Positions 45,230 through 57,804 of a stretch of 64,000 nucleotides of DNA are shown one piece after another (the first letter of the stretch is position 1; every line of letters starts with the position of its first letter). The stretch is taken from positions 558,001 through 622,000 of the forward strand of contig JADLZK010007336.1 of the NCBI GenBank assembly GCA_015847255.1, read 5' to 3'. This DNA is from Hyparrhenia diplandra. Lineage: Eukaryota; Streptophyta; Magnoliopsida; Poales; Poaceae. Made by a program: the position numbers and the translations under genes. The notes under the pieces are model-generated. The model did not search any database and was not told the DNA's origin. It was given only the letters and a program-made list of their open reading frames with translations.

Positions 45230-46162
45230 TGTTGACGAAGAATTAGGGTTCCACGCCAAGCACACCAGGAGGGCCTTTGACGCCCACGAGGTTGCGCGAC
45301 AACCTGAAAAGGCGAGAACCGCAGCGTGATCAGCCACGAGCTAACGATCAAGAGATCGTTGGGACCGATGTAGAGCTTCGGTTTCGGCCGGGAGAACCTC
45401 CGAACGCACCTCCGAGAAGACCCGTCAGGAGGACGCACGTGAGGGGTGCCCTATAGGATCGGCAAGGCCACCTAGAACGCCGACGAAATTCGCGGAGAAT
45501 GCCGCCGGACAACAGGGTAGAGGGGTTGAGAGGAGAAAATTAGGGTTTGGTAGATATGTTTGATTGATTGGATGTAGATGGGATCAAATCGGCCATGAAC
45601 CTCTCATTATATAGAGGGGTAGTCTTATCCCCTTAAAAAACCGTCAAGGGACGTTCCCAAACTCCAAAAACCTTCCAAAACGCGATCGGGAAAGAGATCG
45701 GTTCGAAATCCGTACGGACGCCCCGCATTACACGCGACCGACGGCCGGAACGAGAGCGATCTGGCGCCGCCGCGCGCCAAACGCCAACGAAAGCACTCTG
45801 TCGCGCGAAGGGCGGGGGGGGGGGGGGACGAGGGCATCGTGACGCGCCAGTTGAGCGATCGACGCAGTCCGCAGTGGCCCGCCTAGCAGGCCGCGCCGGG
45901 CGCCGGGACAGCCACGCCATACGCCACGGCGATGGCATGTGTTACGCCCGCCGCCGCGAGGGAAGGGCCACCAGACGCCTGGCCGGCCGACGCGGCCCAC
46001 GATACCTCCAGCGTCCGGCGCATAGGAGGCAGGCGTGGACCTCCTTCTTCGTCGGATTTTCGAGCCTCACGCTTTGCCGCTTCTCCTTAGCCATGTTCTA
46101 GGGCATTTTAACACGTTCATAGTAAAAAAAAAATAATGTCCATCCATTATCGGGTGTCAACA
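45230..46162 (-). mobile_element. Solo LTR, 933 bp, TSD ACTAG
   Basis: TGTTGACGAAGAATTAGGG ... CGGGTGTCAACA on the plus strand, with perfect duplications ACTAG at 45225-45229 and 46163-46167. The minus strand carries a TATA-like CTATATAATGA near 45610, giving right-to-left orientation. GC-rich interior with a G13 run near 45818. No internal region. Confidence 0.9.
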
Positions 46163-46389
46163 ACTAGACCGAGGGACTTAAAGATAATTTAATCTCCTCA
46201 GTTCAACACACCTAGTGCAATTCATGCCTCGCTCTATGGAGGCGAATTGAAGTGCAAGATGTGCAACTCAACCTATAGGTTGAGGAGAAATTTTGACTTC
46301 ACCTCTACCTATTAAGTTTTCTAGTTAATCATGATGTATTCATATATCATATCTTATCTTGTGCGAAATGTGATGGGAATGAGAATTCT

Positions 46390-46730
46390 CTTGAGTGTCA
46401 GGTGTGGTATTAAGCCAAGAGTGGCACTCAACAATTCACTGTCAGGTGTGCACTGACTCGGTAGCGTTCGGTATGAGTACTATCACTTGCCGGGTTGAAG
46501 CATATATATGAACTGATAGTGGTGTGAGCTAGTGATCAGTACCGAGTCTTATTTTAAATCAGCAGTGACACTGACCACCATATCCATGCCAGTTCGATCA
46601 TATATGTCCACCCGATAGTGATAATCATGGATATCATTATTACCGGCTGATGCTTTGAACCGACATTGCTAGCGCATTGTCACTGATGAGTTGACAAACC
46701 GACAGTGATAGGGTTACTCCTTTGTCACAA
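46390..46730. mobile_element. Repeat-rich DNA, possible CACTA subterminal region
   Basis: Short words of the form (A/C)CGA(C/T)AGTGAT or TGATAGTGGT recur on both strands (46500-46715), as in subterminal arrays of DNA transposons. No CACTA terminus is visible. From 46731 to 47002 nothing was recognised. Confidence 0.3.
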
Positions 46731-47002
46731 CCGAAACTTGACCAGCTTATTTGAAAATTTTGGGTCGGCAGACGTGTAAGTTTTTTCGCATGGTTGGTAA
46801 CTTGGTATACCAAAATCGGCTTTGGGCATCGTCGAATCGCGGGCCAGAAAAAACGGACAGATCATACCAGTGGCTGTGCTCATGTGTCGAACCTTGGAAG
46901 AATCGATCTTTTTTTCGTGATCGGGCCATTCACCTGAAAGAATCAGCATTTCATCTAGTTGCCCGTTATTGTTAGTAAGAAAAATATGGGATGTGCAAGG
47001 AC

Positions 47003-48267
47003 AAATAATGATAAAGATAATGATAAAGATATATATGATAAATGCTCAATAAGATAAATGATAAAGCAGAGATCAATCCATCATGAAATGATAAAGTTCA
47101 ATTAGATTATTCTATTCTAAGGACTAACATGGGGTAATATAAGGAAAACTTATTAGTAACTATCATCACATGCTATTGCTAAACTCTAATGTGCAAACAT
47201 CTAGTTATCATAATTAGCAATTACTACTTCATAACATAACTTAAGGGTCATCAACTAGGAAGGATTCAATAATGAGATCTTCACCTTCTCAGCGACACAC
47301 GACCTACCAAAATCTATATAGCGAGGAGGGACTACAAAGGACTCAATAAAGCTGTCACCCCTACGATCTACCCCACGTCTCGATATATAGAGGATATTTG
47401 CAGATATAACATATATAAGCACCACGCCTACATAAGTTATAACACCTATCTTGCACGTTACAAGATGAGGGCTATACAATCCTAAGCATGCAATCCATAA
47501 TAAATATCTAACTCTACTAGACATATTAAAGCAAACAATAAACAATGCAAATGATAATATAAAGAATATAAAGAACAATATCATAGATGAACAATGAGTA
47601 ATTGAATATATATTGAGGATATAACAAAGTACCTATGAACACCTTGATAGAATCAAGCTCAAGCCTTCCTAGACTTGGATCTCCTTCTATTCTACTACGT
47701 AGCTAAATCTCTCTAGAACTAGAACTAATCTAAAGAACTATGGTGGATGGCTCGACTTTGATCTCGGAACTCTCTTCAACTGATTGTTGAGAATGAATTA
47801 GGGTTTCGGGGGGGGGGGTCTGCCCTTTCTTTTTATAGCCCCATAGGATGAATCTCAGCCCTTGGATCAAACCGACTTCATTGGACGGCCAAGATCTACT
47901 CCATAGGTCGGTTGTAGGAAGGTTCGTAAGCGGGACACGTGTCTCCACAGGGGGGTGCCGCCGCCCCATAGGAGGTGCCGCCCAGCCCCCCACATGTCAG
48001 CATGTGGGCCCCGGCCTTGCGAGCTGTCTTCTTTTTGTCCTTAAGACCCTTGGAATTTATACTAATCACCTTGATTCAGTCCCTTTCTTCTATTTCTTCG
48101 TTTCTTCTCTTTTCTCTCGATATTCGGTGTTTTCGTAGTTCTCCCTGCAAAACTTAGTAGATACAAAACTTGTGGAAATCATTAGTATAAACCTTATTTA
48201 CTATAGTTCTAGTTCTAAATAATCTATTATTTCATGCTAGAAAGTTTGACGATAACTACCGTCAACA
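47003..48267 (-). repeat. 3' LTR of the outer gypsy element, truncated
   Basis: Matches 59751-61013 over about 1,265 bp with mostly small indels and substitutions. The 443 bp at the end of the other LTR (59308-59750) is missing here. Confidence 0.9.
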
Positions 48268-50499
48268 AGCTCTCCCAAGCTTACCTTTTGCTAGTCCCTT
48301 AACAAAAGAAACATATACTGTAGGACAAACTTGGATCAGGAGTTGCTACAATACTTTTATTCTTATAGAGTACACATGCATTTAAAAAGAAACTCTACTC
48401 CGGATCAGATAAAATTAATGCCGACTTTAAACTTACTCTTATTACCAAACTATGATGCTTTTACTTTCACTTAGGTCTTGAGTAATTGAAAGACAGAACA
48501 ATCAAGTTAAGCACTAAGTCTCAAGTCTTAGATTACTAATATTCGAAGTTTTCAAAAGATTTTTGCAATAAAACTCAAAGCTCTGAATTGAATGGCACTC
48601 TCAGTCTCTCACTAGGCATTAATAAGTATGCCTTCTATCTTGAATATATGGAAATTGTGGCGCAAGGCTAAGTATTAAGCCTTCTCTCATCTCACTCTCT
48701 ATCTAAATATGGCTTATGTGGAGTTCATAGGAGTGGCACTCTTAAAAATATATTGCATATTTGCAAAGAATATATTTATAGTTCAAACAATGGATCCATA
48801 GAGAGTTCAATTAGTCAAAACAGAATAGCATGTGTATGGTGGAATATGGTGGATAGGTGTTTATTTGGTGGCTAAAACTAATTCTACTTTTACTCCTTTG
48901 TATGAATAAATAAATCCCTCTTTTTGAAACTTGGAATTTAGAGAACTATGCGTTTTGCTTACTTTTTCTTTTCTTTTTTCAGAAAGGCGGACATCTAAGT
49001 ACCCATTGTTTTATTGTGGACACTTTGTCCTTTTTTTACTCTCTTTCTTTCTCTTTTTTTTTTTTAACATAGGGGGAGGTAGGCTCTACTCGCCCATAGG
49101 ACACTTGTCCATTTTTCATCTCCTTTTTTTTCTTCTTTTTTTTTAGCAAAGAACCCATATCTCTTTCCATTAATAAACTTTTGAGAGATAACAACAAAGC
49201 TATTTGGAGTAAATAAAACATTGGCTTCCTATGGTTTGATGGAGGGTTTATTCCTAATGTAGGAATGAAACATATACAAGTGGATATATATATATATGGA
49301 AACAGAATGGTATTGTGATCATCCCTATTGTAGGAATAATGCATATGGGTGTTTGTGGAAGGTGGGTGGATAAAACATGCATTTTTCATGACTGAACTCT
49401 CACAGGTAACAACAGAGCTTGAACTACTCAATCCAAAGTAAACAACATATGTAACTGGAATGTTTTCCTAATCTAAATATCATAAATATGGCTTTGGTAG
49501 GAATTTAACACTCTGCCAAACAAGAGCTCATCATGAAAGATTTTAAATTTTCAAAAGCAAATCTCCAGATATAGTTTCACAAAGGACAAGATAAAAAAGC
49601 AGCTCAGACTCTCATATATCACATCCTCCAATTACCTAGACTTAGTTCAAGTGTATGCTACCCACAAGTCAGGTATAGAGCAAATTAAAAGCAGTACAAA
49701 CATATTTAAAGCATCGGAGGAATTTCAAGTTAAAAATATGGTACTAAAAAGAATTAGAGTAGAGCAACTATTCATCATTTCCAAGGCAAACTTTTTTTAT
49801 TCTATCAAGCATTTATTAACCACACCTTAAGCAAATATATAAATATAACTAATATTAACTCTTTATTTGATTTAAAACTTTATACATCTTTTTTATGGTC
49901 TTTTAAAAAAGAAAGCTAATAAATAAATAAATATACTAAGTGAAGGAATACTTATCTCGATAACAGGGGTGCTCTCCCCAAGCTAGATCTTTTGTGTATG
50001 TCCGAGGTGAGGTAGGCGAATGGAGGCGATGTCGTCCCTTCTTGATGAAGCATTGATGACGAATGTTGAATTGATGCTTTGTCGAGTGGTCGATCGTCTC
50101 CTTTTCGTCGTAGCTTATTGATGCTTTAAACTCGTGGAACTCAAATAGACAAAGCAAAACTAGTGGAACTGATTAAGCATTAGCTGTTGGATATTTTTAA
50201 GCTTTAATTATCTTTGAGTTCCTTAAAGAAAAATTAAAGATTAAGCTTGAACAAGGATTTAAGCATAAGCTAATATTTTTTGGTATTTTCTTTATTTAAC
50301 ATGCATGCAAGAAAATAAGAACAAATGCAATCTTTTTATTTTTAAGCCGCCACAGCAAAAAGTCTTGTGGGTGTTTATGCCATGGGGCTTTAGAAATCAT
50401 GCATGAAACTAATGCAACAAAATAAATATGCTAAAGGAAAATCTAATCATGCAAGGAAAATAAATATGCAAAACTTAAAGTAAAAGGATACTTGTGCAC
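48268..50499 (-). other. Non-coding 3' region of the outer gypsy element
   Basis: No gene. Contains the PPT-proximal words also found in the nested element (CTAGCAAAAGGTAAGCTTGG on the minus strand; a segment with GGACACTTGTCC near 49020 and CTACTCGCCCATAGGACACT near 49088), plus several T-rich runs. Confidence 0.65.
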
Positions 50500-50964
50500 T
50501 TACCTTGGGCACGTAGGAGTTCTTACTCCCATGGTATGTTTGTTGGCACATAAATTGAGGTCTCTCGAGGAAGTTACCTCCGAAGTCGAAGGAGAGGATG
50601 TCTCTGGTTCTGCAGGTTGGCTTTCCTTCTTCTTCCAAACCTTCTTGTTTTTAGGAGACTGAAAGATGGCTGAACCAATATGGATGTCTTCGGCTTTGAC
50701 TCCCAAAATTTCTTCTAGTGTAAGCTCATCATCTTTCTTGTTTTCTACCTCTTCCTGTACCTCCTTATTGACGGTCTCCTCCGTAACTTCTTCTTTTCTC
50801 GGCACTTCTTCCTTGTCCTTGCCATTTGTCCAATCTTCCCATCCTACATCAGTCCTTGGTGCTGCCGCCGCGTACTCTATCCATTCTTCATCCGATATCG
50901 GGACGTATCCACGGCGAGCATTTGCGTCTTCTAATACATTTGCGAGGCTTCTTGGGCTGTTCAT
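50500..50964 (-). pseudogene. Acidic linker frame of the outer gypsy element
   Basis: A 154-codon frame, Glu/Lys-rich (EEVPRKEEVTEETVNKEVQE), following the second protease. No reverse transcriptase motif. It probably represents the protease-to-RT linker of the ancestor; the frame ends before any pol domain. Confidence 0.5.
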
Positions 50965-51432
50965 AGTTAGTATAATTTATGAAATGACAGCGTACCTTTT
51001 CTGTAGGGAATTGGAAGTGGATTTCTCCGGTCTTCATGTAGATGATTGCACTAGTAGTGGTCAGGAACGGCCTTCCCAACACTATAGGTGCGTTGATGTC
51101 TTCATCTTCCATAGCTAGGACCATAAAGTCTGTGGGCACATAGTGGCCACTTAATTTGGACAGGTATGTCTTTAGCTATGCCTTCTGGTCTTCAAGGTCC
51201 GATCGCCATCCGCAATCGCATCCAAGTTTAAATGCAGGGGTTGTTTACCATATATAAATTTATAAATTACCTTTGGCATTATGTTGACTCCAGATCCTGT
51301 ATCACAGATAGTATTTGTGAAGGTTAGCTGATTGATTGAAATATCGATCTCAGGGTTACCTGGGTCATCTAACTTTGGCAGAAACGGCGAAGTAGCAGCG
51401 AAATCCCATTCTGATCCAACTGCATTGATCAT
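50888..51432 (-). pseudogene. Second retropepsin-like domain of the outer element
   Basis: Two frames, 51432-51172 (active-site motif ICDTGSGVNIMPK) and 51139-50888 (flap/C-terminal motif IVLGRPFLTTTSAIIYMKTG, then GEIHFQFP), make an Athila-type aspartic protease. A frame change lies between 51140 and 51185. It follows the first protease in the same orientation, so it is a tandem duplicate. Confidence 0.75.
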
Positions 51433-51597
51433 GTTTACATGTTGTGGCTGCTTCTTCTTGTTCCATCTCGTGCTGTTGTTCTTCTTGGTGGGCTCCTTAT
51501 ACTCATAGCTATATTGAGGGTGAGCAGGGGACTCATGCTTCTTGTTCTTGAAGTAGAAGATCTCCTTTCTCCCTTGAATGTAAAAACAGATCTTTGC

Positions 51598-51804
51598 TTA
51601 TGCAGTATAAATGATAGCCTCGGCTGTGTTCAAGAATGGTCGGCCCAGTATGATGGTTGACTTCTCATCTCCTCCAGTTTCAAGGACAACGAAGTCTGCT
51701 GACACATATGAGTTTCCAACTCCTATGCAGACGTCATCCAAAATTCCCTCGGGGTGAATGAGCGACTGGTCTGCAAGCTGCAAGCACATGGTTGTATATA
51801 ATAA
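51598..51804 (-). pseudogene. First retropepsin, C-terminal part
   Basis: Contains LADQSLIHPEGILDDV and IILGRPFLNTAEAIIYTA, typical of gypsy aspartic protease. Its N-terminal part lies beyond the nested element at 57546-57804. Removing the nested element and one TSD copy restores one uninterrupted frame. Confidence 0.8.
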
Positions 51805-51809
51805 AGGAG

Positions 51810-53179
51810 TATTGATGGTAGTTAGCGACAACTTTTTACCCTCAATTTTTGCATGAAATGATACTAAAGGATCTACAAACACTAGATGTAGGGTTTGATT
51901 CTAACAAGTTCCATGAGTTTGGTGTTCTCATTTGTCTTGCATGTATTTCATAGGTTTTCACTGAATATAAGTATCTCAATTGATGGATTAGAGTACACCA
52001 TTGCGAAGAGCTCGTCAAGACGATCGAAACGGACATATTATTTGCTATATTTGGAGCTCAAAATAAGAAGATATTAATTTTACAAATAATGGAAGATTCT
52101 AGAACATGACCTGCGGGATTAATTGGGCCCAAATCGAAATTGGCCCACGAAGACATATTTATATTATAATGAGATATGGTGAAAGGTTTAGTACCACATT
52201 GCTTGTTAAAAAGTGAAGGGAGATCGGGAGACCCTTATATATAGAACCCTAGGCCTATAGAATTAATTAATTATTTTCTAATTCATTATTCATCTCATTG
52301 ATTAGAGAGGGGTCCCAATGTAAGGAACTCTCTCTTCAATATAGATCTAGGACTAGACTCTTCAATGTAAGAGATTAGATCTAGTTGAGAGTTAGGGAGA
52401 GTGGAGCTGCGCTCGGTTCTCGGAGAGTTTTCGGAGTTTGGTATGTCTTTGTATCTTTACTTTACAAGATTTATGCTTTAATATTTATTTATCTTCTCTA
52501 TTTACTTTTTATGCTTTCCATATATATGTTTAGTATAGTATTTATTCATTGCATGGGATCTTTGCTCATATTCAGTGCTCTAGTTATTCGGGTAGCTAGA
52601 GTAGTAATCTATAGTATAGACATGGTGTTTAGACTATAGGTTACACGAGGTTGCGCTCAATCCTCCGGTTAGTTGTGGTAGCCCCAGGGGTGACAGCTCT
52701 GTAAGGCCTTTGTAATCCACCACGTTAGGGTTGATGTTCGTAGAGCTTTTTGGCAGCCTTCCCCAACTACTTCTTTCCGGTCTTTCTCGAGAGTTGGAAA
52801 GGTACTTTGTTGCTCCAAAGTGTATTTGTATGATTGCTATATCTATTCATACTTTAGTTATCTTAGAACCAAAGTAATAGAGAAGTGTCTAGGAACCTTT
52901 GTCTCTCCCGTTGTCCTCTTGATTAGCTAAACTATTCATTTATCATAGTATCCATTTAGGTATGTTATTATTTTATGCTTTAGTGTTCATAGTAGTATTT
53001 ATTATCATTTATCACTTACCCCACTTTAGTCTAGTTGGTTTGCTAAGTTAGCGGATACATGATTGTGAGTTATTAGAATTCTTTACCATTAGCTTTCCCT
53101 GTGGATACGATACGAATACTCCCCTAGGGAAAAGCTATGATGGTGTTCTCGTTCTTTTAGCGGTTAACAAACATCAACA
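51810..53179 (+). repeat. 5' LTR of the nested element
   Basis: 1,370 bp. Nearly identical to 56148-57545 apart from scattered substitutions and small indels; it lacks a short insert near 57490-57520 of the right copy. Confidence 0.92.
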
Positions 53180-56147
53180 AGCTTTTTGGTGCCGTTGCGA
53201 AGAAGCAATTAGCGTAAATATTTTAATAATGATCTTGATATCTACTAATTTAGTATATCACTAGCTTTAGTAGGATTACCCTTGTTACGTTGAGTTGTGG
53301 ATTAGACAGACACAAGATGATGCCGCGACCTTCCGGTAAGATTCCACAAGAAAAGGAAAGAAGAAACATTGAAGAACCCAGATTGAAGAAGAAGTCGCCG
53401 TCACAAGAATTCAATGCACACATCTCAAGTGACGTACATAGAAGCTACACATCATGGTAAGTATGATCAATAAAGGTGAGAAAGTCTTGCTCATAGTCTT
53501 TAAATATATTAAGTAGTTATCATTTAATTTTTGCATTATATTGCATGTTTACTTTTATTATTTCATGCATTCACTCCATCTAGTTTATGTTTTCTTTTAT
53601 TGAATCCACTACATATTTAGTTCCTTGCATATATTCATTTGCATCTAAAATAAAAAAAAAATCTCACCATGATCATGCTCTTTTTTATCTTCATTTGAGT
53701 AAATCTCTATAGTGCTTTCATGTTATCTTTGTTTACTTTAGTATGCTTTGGTTTGAAAGTGCTACATGTGTGTTTTCAAAGGCTTTTAAATTAAGCGTGG
53801 TGCTTAGGTTAGAATGCATTCCTTAATTAAATTAGACATGGAGTCTAGTTTAGTTATTGAACTAACAATTGCTAGTGTAGACATTGGTTATTTTGTTGGA
53901 CTAACCTGCAAGTAGAAATTCTCAAATTCAATTTGGACAAGTCAAGAGATAAACTCTTATCGGAGATGAAGCAAGGAGTACAACTCCAACAACTTCGCAC
54001 AAAAGTTTGGTAAATACAAATTCATTCATTTTATCTTTTGTTGCAAGTTATCTTTGCTTTGAACCATGCTAGAGTGTAGTTGCAAGTAAAATCTTTTTAA
54101 ATCTCTGCTAAAAAGTAATTAAAACACTATCTTTTTATTAGCATAGATGAAAATATATTTTTATCTCAAGTTTATATAACCTTTTGTCTTATGTTAGAAA
54201 ATAACAAAAATATTTGGGCACAAGAAGGTCTAGCTTTATATATAGAAAAAAAAGAAAAAATGTGAGCACATGAAGGCTCATATGTATATGTTCCTAGGAC
54301 TAGTTTTCCTTCGGGTATTCTTGGTCACTAATCATTGCGAGGATAAGAGACAAGAACAAAGGACGAACAATGTTCAAGGACATAGGAGTTACAACACACT
54401 TTGAGAGATGATTCAATAAATCACACTAGACTTCAAGTGTCGAAAGTGATGGCAAGGTGCTAGCTTGGGGAAGGAAGGCCGACTCAATAAGATGATCCCG
54501 ACATGCTCCTCCTCACATGCTTCGTCACTATGACGCTGTTGGTTTGCAATCTCTCAACTCATTATTACTTTTATTTCTATAAGTTTGAATGCTTTCATAA
54601 ATGCTATAATCAAACTTAAGATACAAAATAAAATATTAATTTTGCTTAATTCTGTTAAAGCTTAATCTTTAATATTTAATCTATAGTTATTAAGAAGCTC
54701 TAGACAATTAAAGCTTAAAATATCCAACCACTAACGCCTAATCAATTTCACAAGCTGTGTTGTCTATTTGAGTTTCACAGATTTAATGCATTGATGAGCC
54801 ACGACTTAAAAGGAGACATTCAACCACTTGGTGGAACATCAACATATTACCATCATCATCAATGCTCCATCAAGGAAGGGACGACATCACCTCCATTAAA
54901 TCCGCCCCATCTCAAACACCTACACATCAACCTAGCTTGGGGAGACCACCCCAAGTTAGTAAGATAAGTATTCTTTTCCTTTTACTTATGCTTTTGTTTT
55001 ATTTAGAAAAGATAATAAAAAAGATGCATAATGAGTTAAAATCAAACAAATATTTTTCTTAGTTATATGTATATATATTAAGTTTTGTTTAACAATGCTT
55101 GCTATGGATATGATGAATAGTTGCTCTGCTTTTAAGTACCTAGTTTTTTAGGCTTAAATTCTCCCAAGTTTTGGATATGCTTGTTTAAGATTTGAGTTTT
55201 GCTCTGAATTTGAAACTTGTGGGTAGTATATACTTGATCTAAGTCTAGGTAATTGAGAGATATGATATGAAAAAGTCTGAGCTATTATTTAACTTGTCTT
55301 ATGTGATACTATATTTCCGGAGGTTAACTTTTCAAAATAATATATACATATGTTTTTATAAATAAAATAATATATTTTGCATTGAATATTGTCAAGCTTT
55401 GTTGACCCTTCGATGCTTGTCATTATATCAAGATTGTGTACACTCTACTTTTAATAAAGCTCTAGTGTTTTTATTATCTCTCCAATTGTTTATCAAGTTA
55501 TGAGGCTTGGGCTATAAATAAAAAAAGGAAAGAAAAAAAAAGAAAGAGTTGAAAAAATGGACAAGTGTCCTACGGGCGAGTAGAGCCCACTCCTCTAAAA
55601 AAAAAGGAGGGAGAAAAAGGGACAAAAAAAAGAGGGCGAGTAGGGCCCACCTCTCCAAAAGAAAAAAAAAGAAGAAAAATAGAAAAAGAAGAAACAGAGA
55701 AAAAAAAAAGGGACAAGTGTCCAAAAACTCTCATACAAAAGTTTATATATGGCCCAAGTTCTCTTCAATATTTTCAAAAAGAGAGATTGTTTTGAGGAGC
55801 AAAAGTAGAATTAGTACACATGCACATCTTGATTATATGACATGTTTCTTTGGATCCATTGTTTGACTTTACAATATATGTTTAGTAAGTACAATTGAGA
55901 ATTTTGAGTTTTATTTTGAAAACTTTACAAAAACTCGGAATATAGGTTGATCAAAGACTTGATACATTGTGCTTGACTTGATTGTTCCATCTTTCAATTG
56001 CTCAAGACCCAAGTGAAAGTGAAAACCCCATGGTTGAAGATCATGTATACTTTTTAAGGTGTGAAAGCATTGAAGCAACTTCGATCTTAGTATGTTTTTA
56101 ATAAATAGCTTTGCTAAGGGACTAGCAAAGGGTAAGCTTGGGGAGTT

Positions 56148-57545
56148 TGTTGACGGTAGTTAACGACAACTTTTACCCTCAATTTTTGCATGAAATGATA
56201 CTAAAGGATCTACAAACACTAGATGTAGGGTTTGATTCTAACAAGTTCCACGAGTTTGGTGTTCTCATTTGTCTTGCAGGTATTTTTTAGGTTTTCACTG
56301 AATATAAGTATCTCAAATGATGGATTAGAGTACACTATTGCAAAAAGAGCTCGTCGGGACGATCGAAACGGACATATTATTTGCTATATTTGGAGCTCAG
56401 AATAAGAAGATATTAATTTTACAAATAATGGAAGATTCTAGAACATAACCTGCGGGATTAATTGGGCCCAAATCAGAATTTGGCCCACGAAGACATATTT
56501 ATATTATAATAAGATATGGTGAAAGGTTTAGTACCACATTGCTTGCTAAAGCTGAAGGGAGATCGAGAAGACCCTTATATATAGAACCCTAGGCCTATAG
56601 AATTAATTAATTATTTTCCAATTTATTATTCATCTCATTGATTAGAGAGGGGTCCCAATGTAAGGAACTCTCTCTCTCTTCAATGTAGATCTAGGACTAG
56701 ACTCTTTAATGTAATAAATTAGATCTAGTTGAGAGTTAGGGAGAGTGGAGCTGCGCTCCGGTTCTGGAGAGTCTTCAAAGTTTGGTATGTCTTTGTATCT
56801 TTACTTTACAAGATTTATGCTTTAATATTTATTTATCTTCTCTATTTACTTTTATGCTTTCCATATATATGTTTAGTATAGTATTTATTCATTGCATGGG
56901 ATCTTTGCTCGTATTGAGTGCTCTAGTTATTCCGGGTAGCTAGAGTAGTAATCTATAGTATAGACATGGTGTTTAGACTATAGGTTACCTGAGGTTGCGC
57001 TCAATCCTCCGGTTAGTTGTGGTAGCCCCAGGGGTGACATCTCTGTAAGGCCTTTGTAATCCACCACGTTAGGGTTGATGTTTGTAGAGCTTTTGGCAGC
57101 CTTCCCCAACTACTTCTTCCCAGTCTTTCTCGAGAGTTGGAAAGGTACTTGTTGCTCCAAAGTGTATTTGTATGATTGCTATATCTATTTATACTTTAGT
57201 TATCTTAGAACCAAAGTAATAGAGAAGTGTCCGGGAACCTTTGTCTCTCCTGTTGTCCTCTTGATTAGCTAAACTATTCATTTATCATAGTATCCATTTA
57301 GGTATGTTATTATTTTATGCTTTAGTGTTCATAGTAGTATTTATTATCATTTATCACTTACCCCACTTTAGTCTAGTTGGTTTGCTAAGTTAGCAGATAC
57401 ATGATTGTGAGTTATTAGAATTCTTTACCATTAGCTTCCCTGTGGATACGATACCCTAGAATACACCCCTAGGGAAAAGCTATGATGGTGTTAAAGGCGC
57501 TTGCAGAATCCTTCATATTCTTTTAGCAGTTAACAAACATCAACA
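56148..57545 (+). repeat. 3' LTR of the nested element
   Basis: 1,398 bp, preceded by the PPT. It has the canonical TGTTGACGG start that is mutated in the left copy. Confidence 0.92.
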
Positions 57546-57804
57546 AGGAGCACCATGGATCTTCTCATAGATTACCTTAGGCATTATATTAATGCTAGAT
57601 CCGTGGTCGCAAAGAACGTTGTTGAAGGTGTGCGGCCCAATCTGAATAGTGATGGCCGGTCTTCCTGAATCTCCTTTCTTGATTGGCATAGAGTCATCTC
57701 TCCATCCTTGCCTTCATTCATCGATGTAGTAGCGACTGCATTAAAGATATCGACAAGGTTTGCAGATTCTAACTCTTTCCGGCTGGCCGGGATCTTATTT
57801 GGCT
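57546..57804 (-). pseudogene. First retropepsin, active-site part
   Basis: Minus-strand frame with LCDHGSSINIMPKVIYEKIH, where the DHGSS motif replaces the usual DTGSS/DLGAS. The preceding GRPAITIQIGPHTF is typical of gypsy protease N-termini. It continues in 51804-51598 across the nested insertion. Confidence 0.7.

Larger units (their letters stand above)
51810..57545 (+). mobile_element. Nested non-coding LTR retrotransposon, TSD AGGAG
   Basis: A 5,736-bp element on the plus strand inside the outer protease gene. LTRs are 51810-53179 and 56148-57545 (start TGTTGACGGTAGTTAACG, diverged to TATTGATGG in the left copy; end ACATCAACA). The TSD AGGAG is perfect (51805-51809, 57546-57550). PBS TGGTGCCGTTGC at 53187-53198, a near match to the tRNA-Asp type. 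PPT-like GGTAAGCTTGGGGAGTT ends at 56147. The 2.97-kb interior has no frame of coding appearance, so it must have moved in trans. Its LTR start and 3' non-coding region resemble those of the outer element. Confidence 0.9.

Noticed and set aside
55512..55795. Lys-rich and Phe-rich frames on opposite strands
   Set aside because: A purine-rich simple-sequence tract in the nested element's 3' non-coding region.
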